Below are positions 31,501 through 40,589 of a stretch of DNA of 46,428 bases, in pieces (the stretch's first letter is position 1; each line of letters starts with the position of its first letter). Source of the DNA: Cupriavidus sp. 2SB (GTDB lineage: Bacteria; Pseudomonadota; Gammaproteobacteria; Burkholderiales; Burkholderiaceae); assembly GCF_005503625.1 (NCBI RefSeq), contig NZ_SCMX01000054.1, positions 1 through 46,428 of the forward strand, read 5' to 3'. Under the pieces are notes generated by a model. That model was not told the origin of the DNA. It did no database searches and saw nothing but the letters and a program-made list of their open reading frames with translations. A program made the position numbers and the translations under genes.

Positions 31501-33885
31501 ATGCGCCCGGATTTCTACAAGACCCATATCGCCCCACGGCTCGCACCGCTGCGCCAGCACCTGCACCGCCCTACCCGGCGCACCGCGTTGCTGGCTGTCG
31601 CTGCCATCCCGGCGCTGTTCCTGCTTTATGTCATCGTCCTGATCCCGTTCACGCCGGGCATCAGCGATATCCGCAAGGCCAAGTCCGAACAGCCCGCCCA
31701 GGTCCTCTCGGCCGACGGCAAGGAACTGGCGGTTTACCGCTGGGCGAATCGCGACTGGGTGACCCTGGCCGATATCTCGCCCAACGTGGTCGATGCACTG
31801 ATCGCCACCGAGGACCATCGCTTCTATCAGCACCATGGGCTGGACTGGCGCCGCACGGCCTCCGCCGCGCTGCACACGTTCTCGGGCGACCGTCAGGGCG
31901 GGTCCACCATCACGCAGCAGCTGGCGCGCAACCGGTATCCGGACGATATCGGCCGGGCGCCCACCATGACGCGCAAGCTCAAGGAAGCCATCACCGCGTT
32001 CAAGATCGAGGCGCTGTACTCCAAGGAAGAAATCCTGGAGACGTACCTGAACACCGTGCCGTTCCTGTACAACGCGTTCGGCATCGAGATGGCCGCGCGC
32101 ACGTACTTCGACAAGTCCGCCCGCAAGCTCGACGTGCTTGAAGCCGCCACGCTGATCGGCATGCTCAAGGGCAACAGCTACTACAACCCGGTGCAGAACC
32201 CCCAGCGCGCGCTGGAGCGCCGGAATGTCGTACTCGGGCAGATGGTCAAGCGCGGCAAGCTGGACGCCGGACGCTACGCGATCCTCGTCAAGCGGCCACT
32301 GCGGATCGATTTCGAGCGCCAGGTGGAGGAGCCGGGCCCGGCCGCCCACTTTGCCCAGCAACTGCGCAAATGGCTGATCGCGTGGGCAGACCGCCACGAC
32401 TACAACCTCTATACGGACGGACTGGTCATCCGCACGACGATCGATTCGCGGCTCCAGGCGGCAGCCAACCAGGCTGTGGCGCGCCAGGGCAACCAGCTTC
32501 AATCGATTGCCAATGCCGCATGGGCACCACGTGCAGGATGGGGGGAGAGCCGCGCACTGGTGCAGGCGTTCGTGCGCGAGACCCCCGAGTTCCGCAACGC
32601 CGTGGCGGCCGGGCAGCCCGAGGACGAGGTGCTGCAGCACCTGATGCGCGACAACGCATTCATGCAGACACTGCGTCAGACCAAGACCCGCGTGCAGGCG
32701 GGCTTCATGGCGCTGGACCCAGCCTCGGGCGAGATCCGCGCCTGGGTCGGCAGCCGCGACTTCAGCGTCGACGCCTTCGACCACGTGGCACAGGCGCGCC
32801 GCCAGCCTGGTTCCACGTTCAAGCCGTTTGTCTACGGCGCCGCGTTCGCTCGCGGCGAAAGCCCCGACGAAACGTTCATCGACCAGCCCGTGGAAATGAA
32901 ACTCGCCGGCGGCGAAATCTGGCGCCCTGCCGACGAATCCCCGCCAACGGGACGCGCCATGAGTCTGCGCGACGGACTGGTCTATTCGAAGAACACCATC
33001 ACCGCGCAGCTCGTGCAGACCATCGGGCCCGAGCGCGTGGCGCGGTTGGCACGCGCCATGGGCGTGCGCGACAGCAAGCTGGAAGAAGTACCGTCACTGG
33101 CGCTGGGAACGAGTCCGGTCACGCTCAGGGAAATGGTGTCGGCCTACGGCACCATCGCCAATGGCGGGCAGTACATCGCCCCGTCGATGCTGACGCGCAT
33201 CGAGGACCGCGAAGGCAACCTGCTGGCGCAGTTCCGGCCTGCCTCGCCAGAGCGCGCGCTGTCGGCCACGGCCAACGATACGTTGCTCGACGTGATGCGT
33301 GACGTGGTGGACCGGGGCACGGCTACGGCCATCCGCAGCCGTTACGGCATCCGCGCCGACGTGGCCGGCAAGACCGGCACCACGCAGGACAGCGCCGACG
33401 GCTGGTTCATCCTGATGCATCCGCAGCTCGTGGCCGGTGCCTGGGTGGGCTTCAACGACAGCCGCGTGACGCTGCGCAGCGACTACTGGGGCCAGGGCGC
33501 CCACAGCGCGCTACCCATCGTCGGTGATTTCTATCAGCGCGCCATCCGTGCACGGGTGGTGGATGGTCGCGCCCGCTTTGCGGAAGTCGATCAGCGGACC
33601 TGGTATTCGGGACTGACCGATACGGTGCGCGGCTGGTATCAGAAGCTGTTCGCGTCGAAGAAAGCTGAAGAAGCGGTGTCGGCGCCGAGACCTACGCCAC
33701 GGCGGCCTGTGCTGCCGACTACCGAGGCGGAGGCGTTGCCACCGGCTTCGTCGCCATCGGTTGCCGCCGACAACGGCATGGCGCTGGACCCGGGTGAGGT
33801 GGTGGAGGCGGTGCCGGCTTCGGAGGTGGAGGTCGAGCCAGTGGAAGCGAGCGGGGCCGCGGCTTCGGCGCCTGCGGCGTTGTAG
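31501..33885 (+). CDS. Class A penicillin-binding protein (PBP1a-like)
   Basis: This 794-residue bifunctional peptidoglycan synthase has a short cytoplasmic start, a membrane anchor at about 28-50, a glycosyltransferase 51 domain at about 65-250 with catalytic E104 (ATEDHRFYQHHG) and QGGSTITQQLARN, and a transpeptidase domain at about 395-690. The latter has S438-T-F-K441, S496-K-N498 and K624-T-G626. The final 90 residues are a low-complexity Pro/Ala/Glu tail. It polymerises and cross-links glycan strands in the periplasm. The ATG at 31501 is chosen; a TTG at 31474 is in frame. Neither has a clear ribosome binding site. It is an extra copy type rather than the mrcA next to pilM, judging by the neighbours. 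Confidence 0.92.
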   Translation: MRPDFYKTHIAPRLAPLRQHLHRPTRRTALLAVAAIPALFLLYVIVLIPFTPGISDIRKAKSEQPAQVLSADGKELAVYRWANRDWVTLADISPNVVDALIATEDHRFYQHHGLDWRRTASAALHTFSGDRQGGSTITQQLARNRYPDDIGRAPTMTRKLKEAITAFKIEALYSKEEILETYLNTVPFLYNAFGIEMAARTYFDKSARKLDVLEAATLIGMLKGNSYYNPVQNPQRALERRNVVLGQMVKRGKLDAGRYAILVKRPLRIDFERQVEEPGPAAHFAQQLRKWLIAWADRHDYNLYTDGLVIRTTIDSRLQAAANQAVARQGNQLQSIANAAWAPRAGWGESRALVQAFVRETPEFRNAVAAGQPEDEVLQHLMRDNAFMQTLRQTKTRVQAGFMALDPASGEIRAWVGSRDFSVDAFDHVAQARRQPGSTFKPFVYGAAFARGESPDETFIDQPVEMKLAGGEIWRPADESPPTGRAMSLRDGLVYSKNTITAQLVQTIGPERVARLARAMGVRDSKLEEVPSLALGTSPVTLREMVSAYGTIANGGQYIAPSMLTRIEDREGNLLAQFRPASPERALSATANDTLLDVMRDVVDRGTATAIRSRYGIRADVAGKTGTTQDSADGWFILMHPQLVAGAWVGFNDSRVTLRSDYWGQGAHSALPIVGDFYQRAIRARVVDGRARFAEVDQRTWYSGLTDTVRGWYQKLFASKKAEEAVSAPRPTPRRPVLPTTEAEALPPASSPSVAADNGMALDPGEVVEAVPASEVEVEPVEASGAAASAPAAL

Positions 33886-33910
33886 AAGCCTGTCTTCCCA
33901 TCTTTGTTTG

Positions 33911-33941
33911 CGCCCCTCTCCCGCAAGGCGGGAGAGGGGCG
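33911..33941. repeat. Interspersed palindrome copy 4
   Basis: CGCCCCTCTCCCGC and its exact reverse complement are separated by AAG (arms 33911-33924 and 33928-33941). It fills most of the 67-base gap between the convergent penicillin-binding protein and EAL genes. Confidence 0.8.
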
Positions 33942-33952
33942 AAATTCAGCCC

Positions 33953-34744
33953 CTACTTCGCCAACCGCAACCGTCCCCGATGCAGCGCCCGCAGCGACGC
34001 GTCCGACAACGTCAGCGGCGGTTCCGGCGAGGGTCTCGCCAGCAGGTAACCTTGCGCCAGGTCGATGCCCAGATCGCGGCAGACCACGAGGTCGTCCTCT
34101 CGTTCGATCCCTTCGGCAATCAATTGCGTGCCCGATGTACGTGCCAGCTTGCATAGCGCCTGCAGTGCCTCGCGCTGGAACGGCGACGATGCCACGCCGT
34201 CGATGATCACGCGGGCAATCTTCACGTAGTCCGGTTTCAAGGCGATCCACTGCCCCAGGCTGGCGTGGCCGGTGCCATAGTCGTCCAGCGCGAACTGCGC
34301 GCCCCGGCTACGGATCGAGAACACGGCCTTGGCCAGTGTTTCCATCGGCCCCAGCGGCGCCTGTTCGGTCAGTTCCAGCACGATGCGGTCCGACGGCAGC
34401 CCCTGCCCCTGCAGGAAGACGCGTACCTCGTCACGCGTATCTTCGATGTCGCGGAGGGAATCCGCGCTGTAGTTCAGGAACAGCTTGCCGGGCAGGCCCA
34501 GGTCCATGAACGTGCGGATCGAGATACGCGCGGCCAGCCGCTCCAGCGCAACGTGTTTGCCCACGCGCGCCGCTTCGGCGAACAACGCGATAGGGCTCTC
34601 CAGCGGCGAGCCTGCCGGGCCGCGGATCAGTGCCTCGTAACCAAATACATCGCCCGTGACGAGCGAGCCGATCGGCTGGAATACCGGCCGCAGCAATTTG
34701 TGTTCGAGGCAATCGGCAATGGAGGGCGTCAGAGGTCGTGACAA
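33953..34744 (-). CDS. EAL-domain protein (cyclic-di-GMP phosphodiesterase-like)
   Basis: This 263-residue protein is a single EAL domain without sensor parts. Metal and catalytic residues are mostly present: E37 (EALIRG), N91 (FLNYS), E124 (LELTE), D154-D155 (DDYGTGHASL), K175, E211 (AEGIE) and Q231 (QGYLL). One change is that the conserved Asp after the Lys (K-I-D) is Ala177. EAL enzymes hydrolyse c-di-GMP to pGpG; this protein is probably active, but the altered position makes that less sure. It is divergent from the NTF2-like gene and convergent with the penicillin-binding protein gene. Confidence 0.88.
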   Translation of the reverse strand: MSRPLTPSIADCLEHKLLRPVFQPIGSLVTGDVFGYEALIRGPAGSPLESPIALFAEAARVGKHVALERLAARISIRTFMDLGLPGKLFLNYSADSLRDIEDTRDEVRVFLQGQGLPSDRIVLELTEQAPLGPMETLAKAVFSIRSRGAQFALDDYGTGHASLGQWIALKPDYVKIARVIIDGVASSPFQREALQALCKLARTSGTQLIAEGIEREDDLVVCRDLGIDLAQGYLLARPSPEPPLTLSDASLRALHRGRLRLAK

Positions 34745-34969
34745 GGCTTTGCGCTCAAACAGGCTAGGTATCGTTCTTGTACGAATCAGCTGTGGGCAGA
34801 TGCCACTCCCACTGCTGATCTATCGGCATCCGCCAGCCCGACTTGAGTGTTGCCGCCTACTGCTTTGGGAGGGTGGCCCGGCCAGCATCCGTCGACGCAC
34901 CCACTATTTTGCATACAATTTACGGATACAATGATCGGCCGTTCCACCCCAGACAAACCGGAGACAAGC

Positions 34970-35353
34970 ATGACCAACCCCGCCGCCACCTCGCAGCACA
35001 TTCCCGCCCTTGCCCCGCTGGAGCAATACCTGGAAGCCCATCGCACAGGCCGGGCCGAGTTTATCTTCGCGGCTTTCCACGCCGACGCCCGCATCATTTC
35101 CTTCCGCGACGGCGCCCTGCACTCGCTGACCGTCGAGGAATTCTCGAAGCGCTTCCAGGGTGAGCCGCAGCCGGACGAGGCGCAGCGCCGCCGCCATATC
35201 GCGAGCTTCGACGTGGTGGGCAATGCGGCCACGGCCAAGATCGTGCTCGATTATCCGGAAGTGGTCTTTACTGACTATATGAATCTGCTGCAGATCGACG
35301 GGGTGTGGAAGATCGCCAACAAAACGTTCAGCGCGGCACCCAAGACGAAGTAA
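34970..35353 (+). CDS. NTF2-like (SnoaL/lumazine-binding type) small protein
   Basis: This 127-residue soluble protein has a cone-shaped NTF2-like fold pattern: an N-terminal helix (LAPLEQYLEAHRTG), FIFAAFHADARIISFRDG, LHSLTVEEFSKRF, then beta strands ending VVFTDYMNLLQIDGVWKIANKTF. The closing strand motif (DYMNLLQIDGVWKIANK) is typical of the putative lumazine-binding/SnoaL-like group, where members are enzymes or binding proteins of unknown ligand. GGAGAC seven bases before the ATG at 34970 fixes the start. It is monocistronic. Confidence 0.82.
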   Translation: MTNPAATSQHIPALAPLEQYLEAHRTGRAEFIFAAFHADARIISFRDGALHSLTVEEFSKRFQGEPQPDEAQRRRHIASFDVVGNAATAKIVLDYPEVVFTDYMNLLQIDGVWKIANKTFSAAPKTK

Positions 35354-35371
35354 CGGCGGCGCGCCAATTCC

Positions 35372-35426
35372 CGCCTGTCATCGTCCCGTCACACGTGCCC
35401 GTGACAATGCGCGGCAATGACAGGCG
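35372..35426. repeat. Nested inverted repeat after NTF2-like gene
   Basis: CGCCTGTCAT at 35372-35381 pairs exactly with ATGACAGGCG at 35417-35426. Inside, GTCAC at 35388-35392 pairs with GTGAC at 35401-35405 around a CACGTG core. There is no T-tract. It may be a terminator-like RNA structure for the upstream gene or a protein site. Confidence 0.5.
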
Positions 35427-35473
35427 CGGGAGTCTGCACTGACCAAATTGCGGCAGTGCAGCGCAGATATTCC

Positions 35474-35518
35474 TTGACGCCTGATTTTTCGGCGCTTCAA
35501 TGAAAACGTTTTCATTGA
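35474..35518 (+). promoter_or_regulatory. LacI-type operator (22-bp palindrome) with overlapping promoter
   Basis: A perfect 22-bp palindrome at 35497-35518 has half-site TCAATGAAAAC and centre CG, the AAAACGTTTT core of LacI-family operators. TTGACG at 35474-35479 is a good -35 box, and 17 bases later the -10 region falls inside the palindrome. Binding should block transcription of the regulator gene 30 bases downstream and perhaps the whole importer set. Confidence 0.75.
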
Positions 35519-35547
35519 GTGTTCGAGCGATCGATCCGAGAGGAACC

Positions 35548-36669
35548 ATGCCGCCATCCCGTCGTGCCGCACTCACGCCCCGCCTTGCTTCGGCCGAACC
35601 CGGCCATGGCGTGACCCTGGCCGATGTGGCATTGGCCGCCAAGGTATCGCTGGCCACCGCCTCGCGCGTCTTCAGCCATCCGCAACTGGTGCGCGAGGCC
35701 ACCGCCCAGCGCGTACATGACGCCGCACGGCGCCTGTCCTTCCGCCCCAACCTCCTCGGCGCCAAGCTGCGCGCCCAGCAGACGCGCATCATCGGCGTGA
35801 TGCTGCCCACCCTCGACAACGCCGTATTTGCCGAATGCTGGCGCGGCATCGAGGAAGCGGCAATGTCCGCAGGCTACTCCCTGATGCTGGTGACGAGCAA
35901 CTACGATCCGGCACGCGAGCGCGAGCGGGTGGAATATCTGTTGCGGCATCGCGTCGATGGCATGGTCCTGACCGTGGCCGATGCCTGCGACAGCAACGTG
36001 CTCGATCAACTCGACCAGGAAGCCGTGCCATACGTGCTGGCCTACAACCAGGTGACCATGCGTGCGAATGGGCAACCCAATGGGCAGCCGCGCCATTCCG
36101 TCTCCGTCGATAACCGCACCAGCGCCGCCGAAGGCGTCCGGGCATTGATCGCCGCCGGGCACCAGCGCATCGCTGTCGTGTCAGGCGCCTTCACCGCATC
36201 GGACCGTGCACGGCAGCGCTTTGCCGGCTACGAGGATGCGATGCAGGCCAACGGCCTGCCGGTGCTCGAACCGGTCAACCTGCCTTCGCACACCGCCAGC
36301 AACGCCGACCAGATTCGCGCGCTGATGGGGACCACCTCCGCGCCTACCGCATTCTTCTGCACCAACGACCTGCTCGCCATCGGCGTGATCTCCGACCTGA
36401 AACGCCTGGGCCTGCGTGTGCCGCGCGATGTGTCGGTGCTCGGCTACGACGGCATCGCGCTCGGGGCGCTCGTCGAGCCGCCATTGGCCACCGTCGTGCA
36501 GCCCAACGCCGATATCGGCGCCCAGGCCATTGCGCGCCTGCTGCGCCGCCTGGGCCATCAGGGCGCCGGTGCCAGGATCGAAGAGATGACCCAGAACGGC
36601 GCCGATGACAGCGCGTTGCTGCTGCCGCATGCGCTGCGTATCGATGGCACCGTCGGTCCGCCCGCCTGA
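35548..36669 (+). CDS. LacI family transcriptional regulator
   Basis: This 373-residue repressor has an N-terminal LacI helix-turn-helix (GVTLADVALAAKVSLATASR at about 21-40, then VFSHPQLVREATAQRV and the hinge helix RRLSFRPNLLGAKLRAQ) and a periplasmic-binding-protein-like effector domain (TRIIGVMLPTLDNAVFAECW onward, with SVLGYDGIALGALVEPPLATV). Relatives regulate sugar or sugar-acid uptake (GntR/IdnR type). GAGAGGA precedes the ATG at 35548. A 22-bp palindromic operator lies just upstream. It is followed after 77 bases by the ABC importer genes on the same strand, which are its probable targets. Confidence 0.92.
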   Translation: MPPSRRAALTPRLASAEPGHGVTLADVALAAKVSLATASRVFSHPQLVREATAQRVHDAARRLSFRPNLLGAKLRAQQTRIIGVMLPTLDNAVFAECWRGIEEAAMSAGYSLMLVTSNYDPARERERVEYLLRHRVDGMVLTVADACDSNVLDQLDQEAVPYVLAYNQVTMRANGQPNGQPRHSVSVDNRTSAAEGVRALIAAGHQRIAVVSGAFTASDRARQRFAGYEDAMQANGLPVLEPVNLPSHTASNADQIRALMGTTSAPTAFFCTNDLLAIGVISDLKRLGLRVPRDVSVLGYDGIALGALVEPPLATVVQPNADIGAQAIARLLRRLGHQGAGARIEEMTQNGADDSALLLPHALRIDGTVGPPA

Positions 36670-36746
36670 CTTCGAGTTTTTGTTCGCTGTTGCCGCACCT
36701 TCGTCAGACTCACCCCGTTATCCGATACCTCACCAGGGAGCCTTAC

Positions 36747-37781
36747 ATGTCGACGCAATCCTTCTGGCGCCGCCCGCTGCGCTGGCTGGCCATCACCGCA
36801 TCCGCCGCCACGCTTGCTGCCACGTTCAGCCAGGGCGCCGCCGCGCAGACCGCCATCTGCTACAACTGCCCGCCGGAATGGGCCGACTGGGCCGCGCAGA
36901 TCCGCGCGATCAAGGAAAAGACCGGCGTCACCGTGCCGCACGACAACAAGAACTCGGGCCAGTCGCTCGCGCAACTCGTGGCCGAGAAGGCCGCCCCCGT
37001 GGCCGACGTGACCTACCTCGGCGTGACCTTCGGCATCCAGGCCAAGGCCGATGGCGTGACGCAGCCGTACAAGCCCGCGCACTTCAACGACATCCCCGAC
37101 GGTCTCAAGGACCCGCAGGGCAACTGGTTCGCCATCCACTCGGGTACGCTCGGCTTCATGGTCAACGTGGATGCGCTGCGCGGCAAACCCGTGCCGCAGT
37201 CGTGGGCTGACCTGCTCAAGCCCGAATACAAGGGCCTGATCGGCTATCTCGACCCGGCCAGCGCGTTCGTCGGCTATGTGGGCGCCGTGGCCGTGAACCA
37301 GGCCCTGGGCGGCACGCTCGACAACTTCGGCCCGGCCTTCAAGTTCTTCCGCGACCTGCAGAAGAACCAGCCCATCGTGCCGAAGCAGACCGCCTATGCG
37401 CGCGTGCTCTCCGGTGAAATCCCCATCCTGCTGGACTACGACTTCAACGCCTATCGCGCCAAGTACAAGGACCGCGCCAACGTGGCCTTCGTGATTCCGA
37501 AGGAAGGCTCACTGGTGGTGCCGTATGTGATGAGCCTGGTCAACAACGCGCCGCATGCCGACAACGGCCGCAAGGTGCTGGATTTCGTGCTGTCCGACCA
37601 AGGCCAGGCGCTGTGGGCCAACGCCTACCTGCGTCCGGTGCGCAACGTGCCGATGCCAGCAGAGGTGCAGTCGCGCTTCTTGCCGGCCGCTGACTACGCA
37701 CGCGCCAAGCCCGTGGACTTCGGCAAGATGGCCCAGGTGCAGAAGGCATTCAGCGACCAGTACCTGAAGGAAGTGCGCTAA
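36747..37781 (+). CDS. ABC transporter periplasmic binding protein (Fe3+/polyamine/2-AEP type)
   Basis: This 344-residue type II periplasmic binding protein has a signal peptide (about 1-33, ending QGAAAQ) and a mature start TAICYNCPPEWADWAAQIR that carries an unusual C-Y-N-C pair. The fold class is that of iron(III), putrescine/spermidine and 2-aminoethylphosphonate receptors (VPHDNKNSGQSLAQLVAEK, SGTLGFMVNVDALRG, SWADLLKPEYKGLIGYLDP). AGGGAG precedes the ATG at 36747. It is the first gene of a compact set with two permeases, an ATPase and a phosphodiesterase. The ligand is inferred from that last gene to be a phosphodiester or phosphonate-like anion. Confidence 0.88.
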   Translation: MSTQSFWRRPLRWLAITASAATLAATFSQGAAAQTAICYNCPPEWADWAAQIRAIKEKTGVTVPHDNKNSGQSLAQLVAEKAAPVADVTYLGVTFGIQAKADGVTQPYKPAHFNDIPDGLKDPQGNWFAIHSGTLGFMVNVDALRGKPVPQSWADLLKPEYKGLIGYLDPASAFVGYVGAVAVNQALGGTLDNFGPAFKFFRDLQKNQPIVPKQTAYARVLSGEIPILLDYDFNAYRAKYKDRANVAFVIPKEGSLVVPYVMSLVNNAPHADNGRKVLDFVLSDQGQALWANAYLRPVRNVPMPAEVQSRFLPAADYARAKPVDFGKMAQVQKAFSDQYLKEVR

Positions 37782-37804
37782 GTCCGCGCAGCCCACCCTC
37801 GATC

Positions 37805-38623
37805 ATGACCCAACGCTCCCCCGCCCTCTTCCTGTTCGCGCTGCCAGCGCTCGTCGTATTCCTGGCGTTCTTCTGCCTGCCGATGGCACGGCTGATCGAG
37901 GTCAGCCTGACGGGCAAGCAGGGCGCGGGTGTGTACTGGATCGTGCTGTCGAGCCCACGGTACCTGCACAGCCTGCTGGTCACCGTGGTGCTGTCCGCGC
38001 TCGTTACGCTGGCGACGCTGGTGATCGCCGGCATTTCGGGCACGTTCCTGCAGCGCCACTCCGTGCCGGGCAAGCCCATGCTGGTGGCCATGCTGACGTT
38101 TCCGCTGGCGTTCCCCGGCGTGGTGATCGGCTTCATGGTCATCATGCTCGGCGGACGCAACGGCCTGCTTGCCAACATCGGCGATGCACTCGTTGGCGAG
38201 CGCTGGACCTTTGCCTATGGGCTGGTCGGCCTGTTCGTCGGCTACCTCTATTTTTCGATTCCGCGCGTGATCCTGACCGTGATGGCCGCCGTGGAAAAGC
38301 TCGATACCTCGCTGGAAGAAGCGGCCCGCTCGCTGGGCGCCAGCCCGTGGCGCGTGGTGCGCGACGTGATGCTGCCTGCGCTGATGCCGGCCATGCTGTC
38401 GAGCGGTGCCATCTGCTTTGCCACGAGCATGGGCGCGTTTGGCACCGCCTTTACGCTGGCCACGCAACTCGACGTGCTGCCGCTGACCATCTACAACGAG
38501 TTCACCAACTACGCCAACTTCGGCATGGCCGCCGCGCTGTCGATCCTGCTTGGCGTAGTCACCTGGGCCCTGCTGGCGCTGGCGCGCTGGTACTCCGGCG
38601 ACGCCGTTGCCGCCACGGCCTGA
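37805..38623 (+). CDS. ABC transporter permease 1
   Basis: This 272-residue inner-membrane protein has six hydrophobic segments. The cytoplasmic EAA loop (EEAARSLGASPWRVVRDVMLP at about 162-182) docks to the ATPase. It belongs to the binding-protein-dependent permease family of the spermidine/iron/phosphonate type. The start follows the binding-protein stop by 23 bases. With the second permease 13 bases downstream it forms the heterodimeric channel of the importer. Confidence 0.88.
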   Translation: MTQRSPALFLFALPALVVFLAFFCLPMARLIEVSLTGKQGAGVYWIVLSSPRYLHSLLVTVVLSALVTLATLVIAGISGTFLQRHSVPGKPMLVAMLTFPLAFPGVVIGFMVIMLGGRNGLLANIGDALVGERWTFAYGLVGLFVGYLYFSIPRVILTVMAAVEKLDTSLEEAARSLGASPWRVVRDVMLPALMPAMLSSGAICFATSMGAFGTAFTLATQLDVLPLTIYNEFTNYANFGMAAALSILLGVVTWALLALARWYSGDAVAATA

Positions 38624-38635
38624 GGGACTTCATCG

Positions 38636-39538
38636 ATGAAAACATCTGTCACGTCCCAACCCCGCCGCACCGGATACTGGCTGCAACTCGCACTCACGCT
38701 GGCCGTCTGCGCATTCATGACCGTACCCGTGGTGCTGTCCGTGCTGGCCGGCCTCACCAACAACATCTTCGTCGGGCTGTCGAGCGGGCTGACCACGCGC
38801 TGGCTCGTCGAAGTCTGGTCGCTGTATCGCAACACCATCTTTCTGTCGGTGGGCATCGCGCTGGCCTGCCTGGCCTGCACGCTGGTAATCGGCGTGCCTG
38901 CCGCGTACTACATGGCACTGCGCCGCAATCGCGTGACGCGGCTGATCGAGGAACTGCTGATGCTGCCCGTGGCGGTGCCGGGTCTGGCTACCGCGCTGGG
39001 GCTGATCCTGCTCTACGGCAGCCTGCAAGGGCTGCGCACAAGCTGGGTATTCATCCTGATCGGTCACGTATTGTTCACGCTGCCGTTCATGGTGCGATCG
39101 GTGCTGGCGATTCTCTCGGCCATCGACATCCGCACGCTCGAAGACGCCGCCGCCAGCCTGGGCGCCACGCGGATGCAACGCTTCTTCACCGTGGTGCTGC
39201 CGAACTGCCGCCAGGGCATCCTGGCCGGCGCGTTGATGGTGGTCACGCTGTCGATGGGCGAATTCAACCTGACGTGGATGCTGCATACCCCCACCACGCA
39301 GACACTGCCCGTAGGACTGGCCGACAGCTACGCGTCGATGCGGCTGGAAATCGGCTCCGCCTACACCATCGTCTTCTTCGTGATGATCATTCCGCTGCTG
39401 GTCTTCATGCAGTGGATGAGTGCGCTGGGTGCTCGCGCACGCCGCCACACGCCGGATGCCGTTGCCGAGTCCATTGCCCCGCTCGCTACCTCCCCCCAAA
39501 CGACCACGCGCCCTGCCGCCGAGACCCGCCATGCATGA
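38636..39538 (+). CDS. ABC transporter permease 2
   Basis: This 300-residue inner-membrane protein has six hydrophobic segments and an EAA loop (LEDAAASLGATRMQRFFTVVLP). It is the partner of permease 1. GAGGGAC lies upstream of the ATG. The C-terminal 35 residues are an extra Pro/Thr/Ala tail. The gene overlaps the ATPase start by eight bases, so translation is coupled. Confidence 0.88.
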   Translation: MKTSVTSQPRRTGYWLQLALTLAVCAFMTVPVVLSVLAGLTNNIFVGLSSGLTTRWLVEVWSLYRNTIFLSVGIALACLACTLVIGVPAAYYMALRRNRVTRLIEELLMLPVAVPGLATALGLILLYGSLQGLRTSWVFILIGHVLFTLPFMVRSVLAILSAIDIRTLEDAAASLGATRMQRFFTVVLPNCRQGILAGALMVVTLSMGEFNLTWMLHTPTTQTLPVGLADSYASMRLEIGSAYTIVFFVMIIPLLVFMQWMSALGARARRHTPDAVAESIAPLATSPQTTTRPAAETRHA

Positions 39539-40589
39539 ACCGACTTCGATCCGCGTGCGCCAGTGCGCCAAGACCTTTGCCGATGGCACCGTCGCGCTGC
39601 AACCGCTCGACCTGGACATCGGCGCTGGCGAAACGGTCGTGCTGCTCGGCCCCTCGGGCTGCGGCAAGACCACCACGTTGCGCATCATCGCCGGTTTGGA
39701 GCAAGCCGATGCCGGCGGCGAGATCTGGTTCGGCGATACGCGTGTGACGGACCAACCCATCGAGCGGCGCGGCGTGGGCATGGTGTTCCAGAACTACGCG
39801 CTGTTTCCGAACATGACCGTGGCCGAGAACATCGGCTATGGCCTGCGTGTGCGCCGCACCGATGCCGCCACGCGCCGTCGCCGTGTGGACGAAATGCTGG
39901 CGATGATGCATCTGGAACCGCTCGCGGACCGGCGCATCGATCAGCTATCGGGCGGCCAGCGTCAACGTGTGGCACTGGCCCGCGCCATCGCCGTGCAGCC
40001 GCGCGTGCTGCTGCTCGATGAACCGCTCACCGCGCTGGACGCCAAGCTGCGCGACACCCTGCGCGCCGATATCAACCAGTTGCTGCGCAGCCTGCGTATC
40101 ACGGCGGTGTATGTCACCCATGACCAGGCCGAAGCCATGGCGCTGGGCGACCGCATCATCGTGATGGACCGTGGCCGCATTGCGCAATCCGGCACGCCGC
40201 AGGATATCTACCGCCAGCCAGCCAATGCCTTCGTGGCGGACTTCATCGGCACGATGAACCATCTGACAGGGCAAGCCGAAGCCGGCCGCTGGCGTGTGCC
40301 GGGCGGCACCGTGCCGATGGGCCCGCCACAGGAGATGCCGGTGTCCGCATCGGTGCGATTGATGTTCCGCCCCGAGGACGTCACGCTGGTCGAGGCCGAT
40401 CACGCGCATGTAGAAGGCGCGATCGTGACCGCGCTATTCCTCGGCGATCACACACGTCTGCTGGTGGATGTCGGCGCCGGTGCACCGCTCATCGTCGATA
40501 CGGCACGGCGCGACGCCTGGCAGACCGGCCAGCGCGTGGGCCTGCGCATCGACACCAATCACCTGATCACCCTTCCACAAGCCGCATGA
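39531..40589 (+). CDS. ABC transporter ATP-binding protein
   Basis: This 352-residue ATPase has Walker A GPSGCGKTT at 40-48, the Q-loop in VFQNYALFPNMTVAENIGYG, signature LSGGQRQR at 139-146, Walker B LLLDEP at 160-165 and H-loop VTHDQAEA. It carries a C-terminal TOBE-type domain (about 240-350). It drives the importer of this operon and resembles PotA/FbpC/PhnT-type subunits. The ATG at 39531 lies in the end of the permease 2 gene; the upstream frame is not homologous to anything expected. The stop overlaps the start of the phosphodiesterase gene by four bases (ATGA). Confidence 0.92.
   Translation: MHEPTSIRVRQCAKTFADGTVALQPLDLDIGAGETVVLLGPSGCGKTTTLRIIAGLEQADAGGEIWFGDTRVTDQPIERRGVGMVFQNYALFPNMTVAENIGYGLRVRRTDAATRRRRVDEMLAMMHLEPLADRRIDQLSGGQRQRVALARAIAVQPRVLLLDEPLTALDAKLRDTLRADINQLLRSLRITAVYVTHDQAEAMALGDRIIVMDRGRIAQSGTPQDIYRQPANAFVADFIGTMNHLTGQAEAGRWRVPGGTVPMGPPQEMPVSASVRLMFRPEDVTLVEADHAHVEGAIVTALFLGDHTRLLVDVGAGAPLIVDTARRDAWQTGQRVGLRIDTNHLITLPQAA

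Noticed and set aside
34908..34931. Promoter from TTGCAT and TACAAT before the NTF2-like gene
   Set aside because: The two boxes are only 12 bases apart, too close for sigma70; a promoter may exist here but the elements cannot be assigned.
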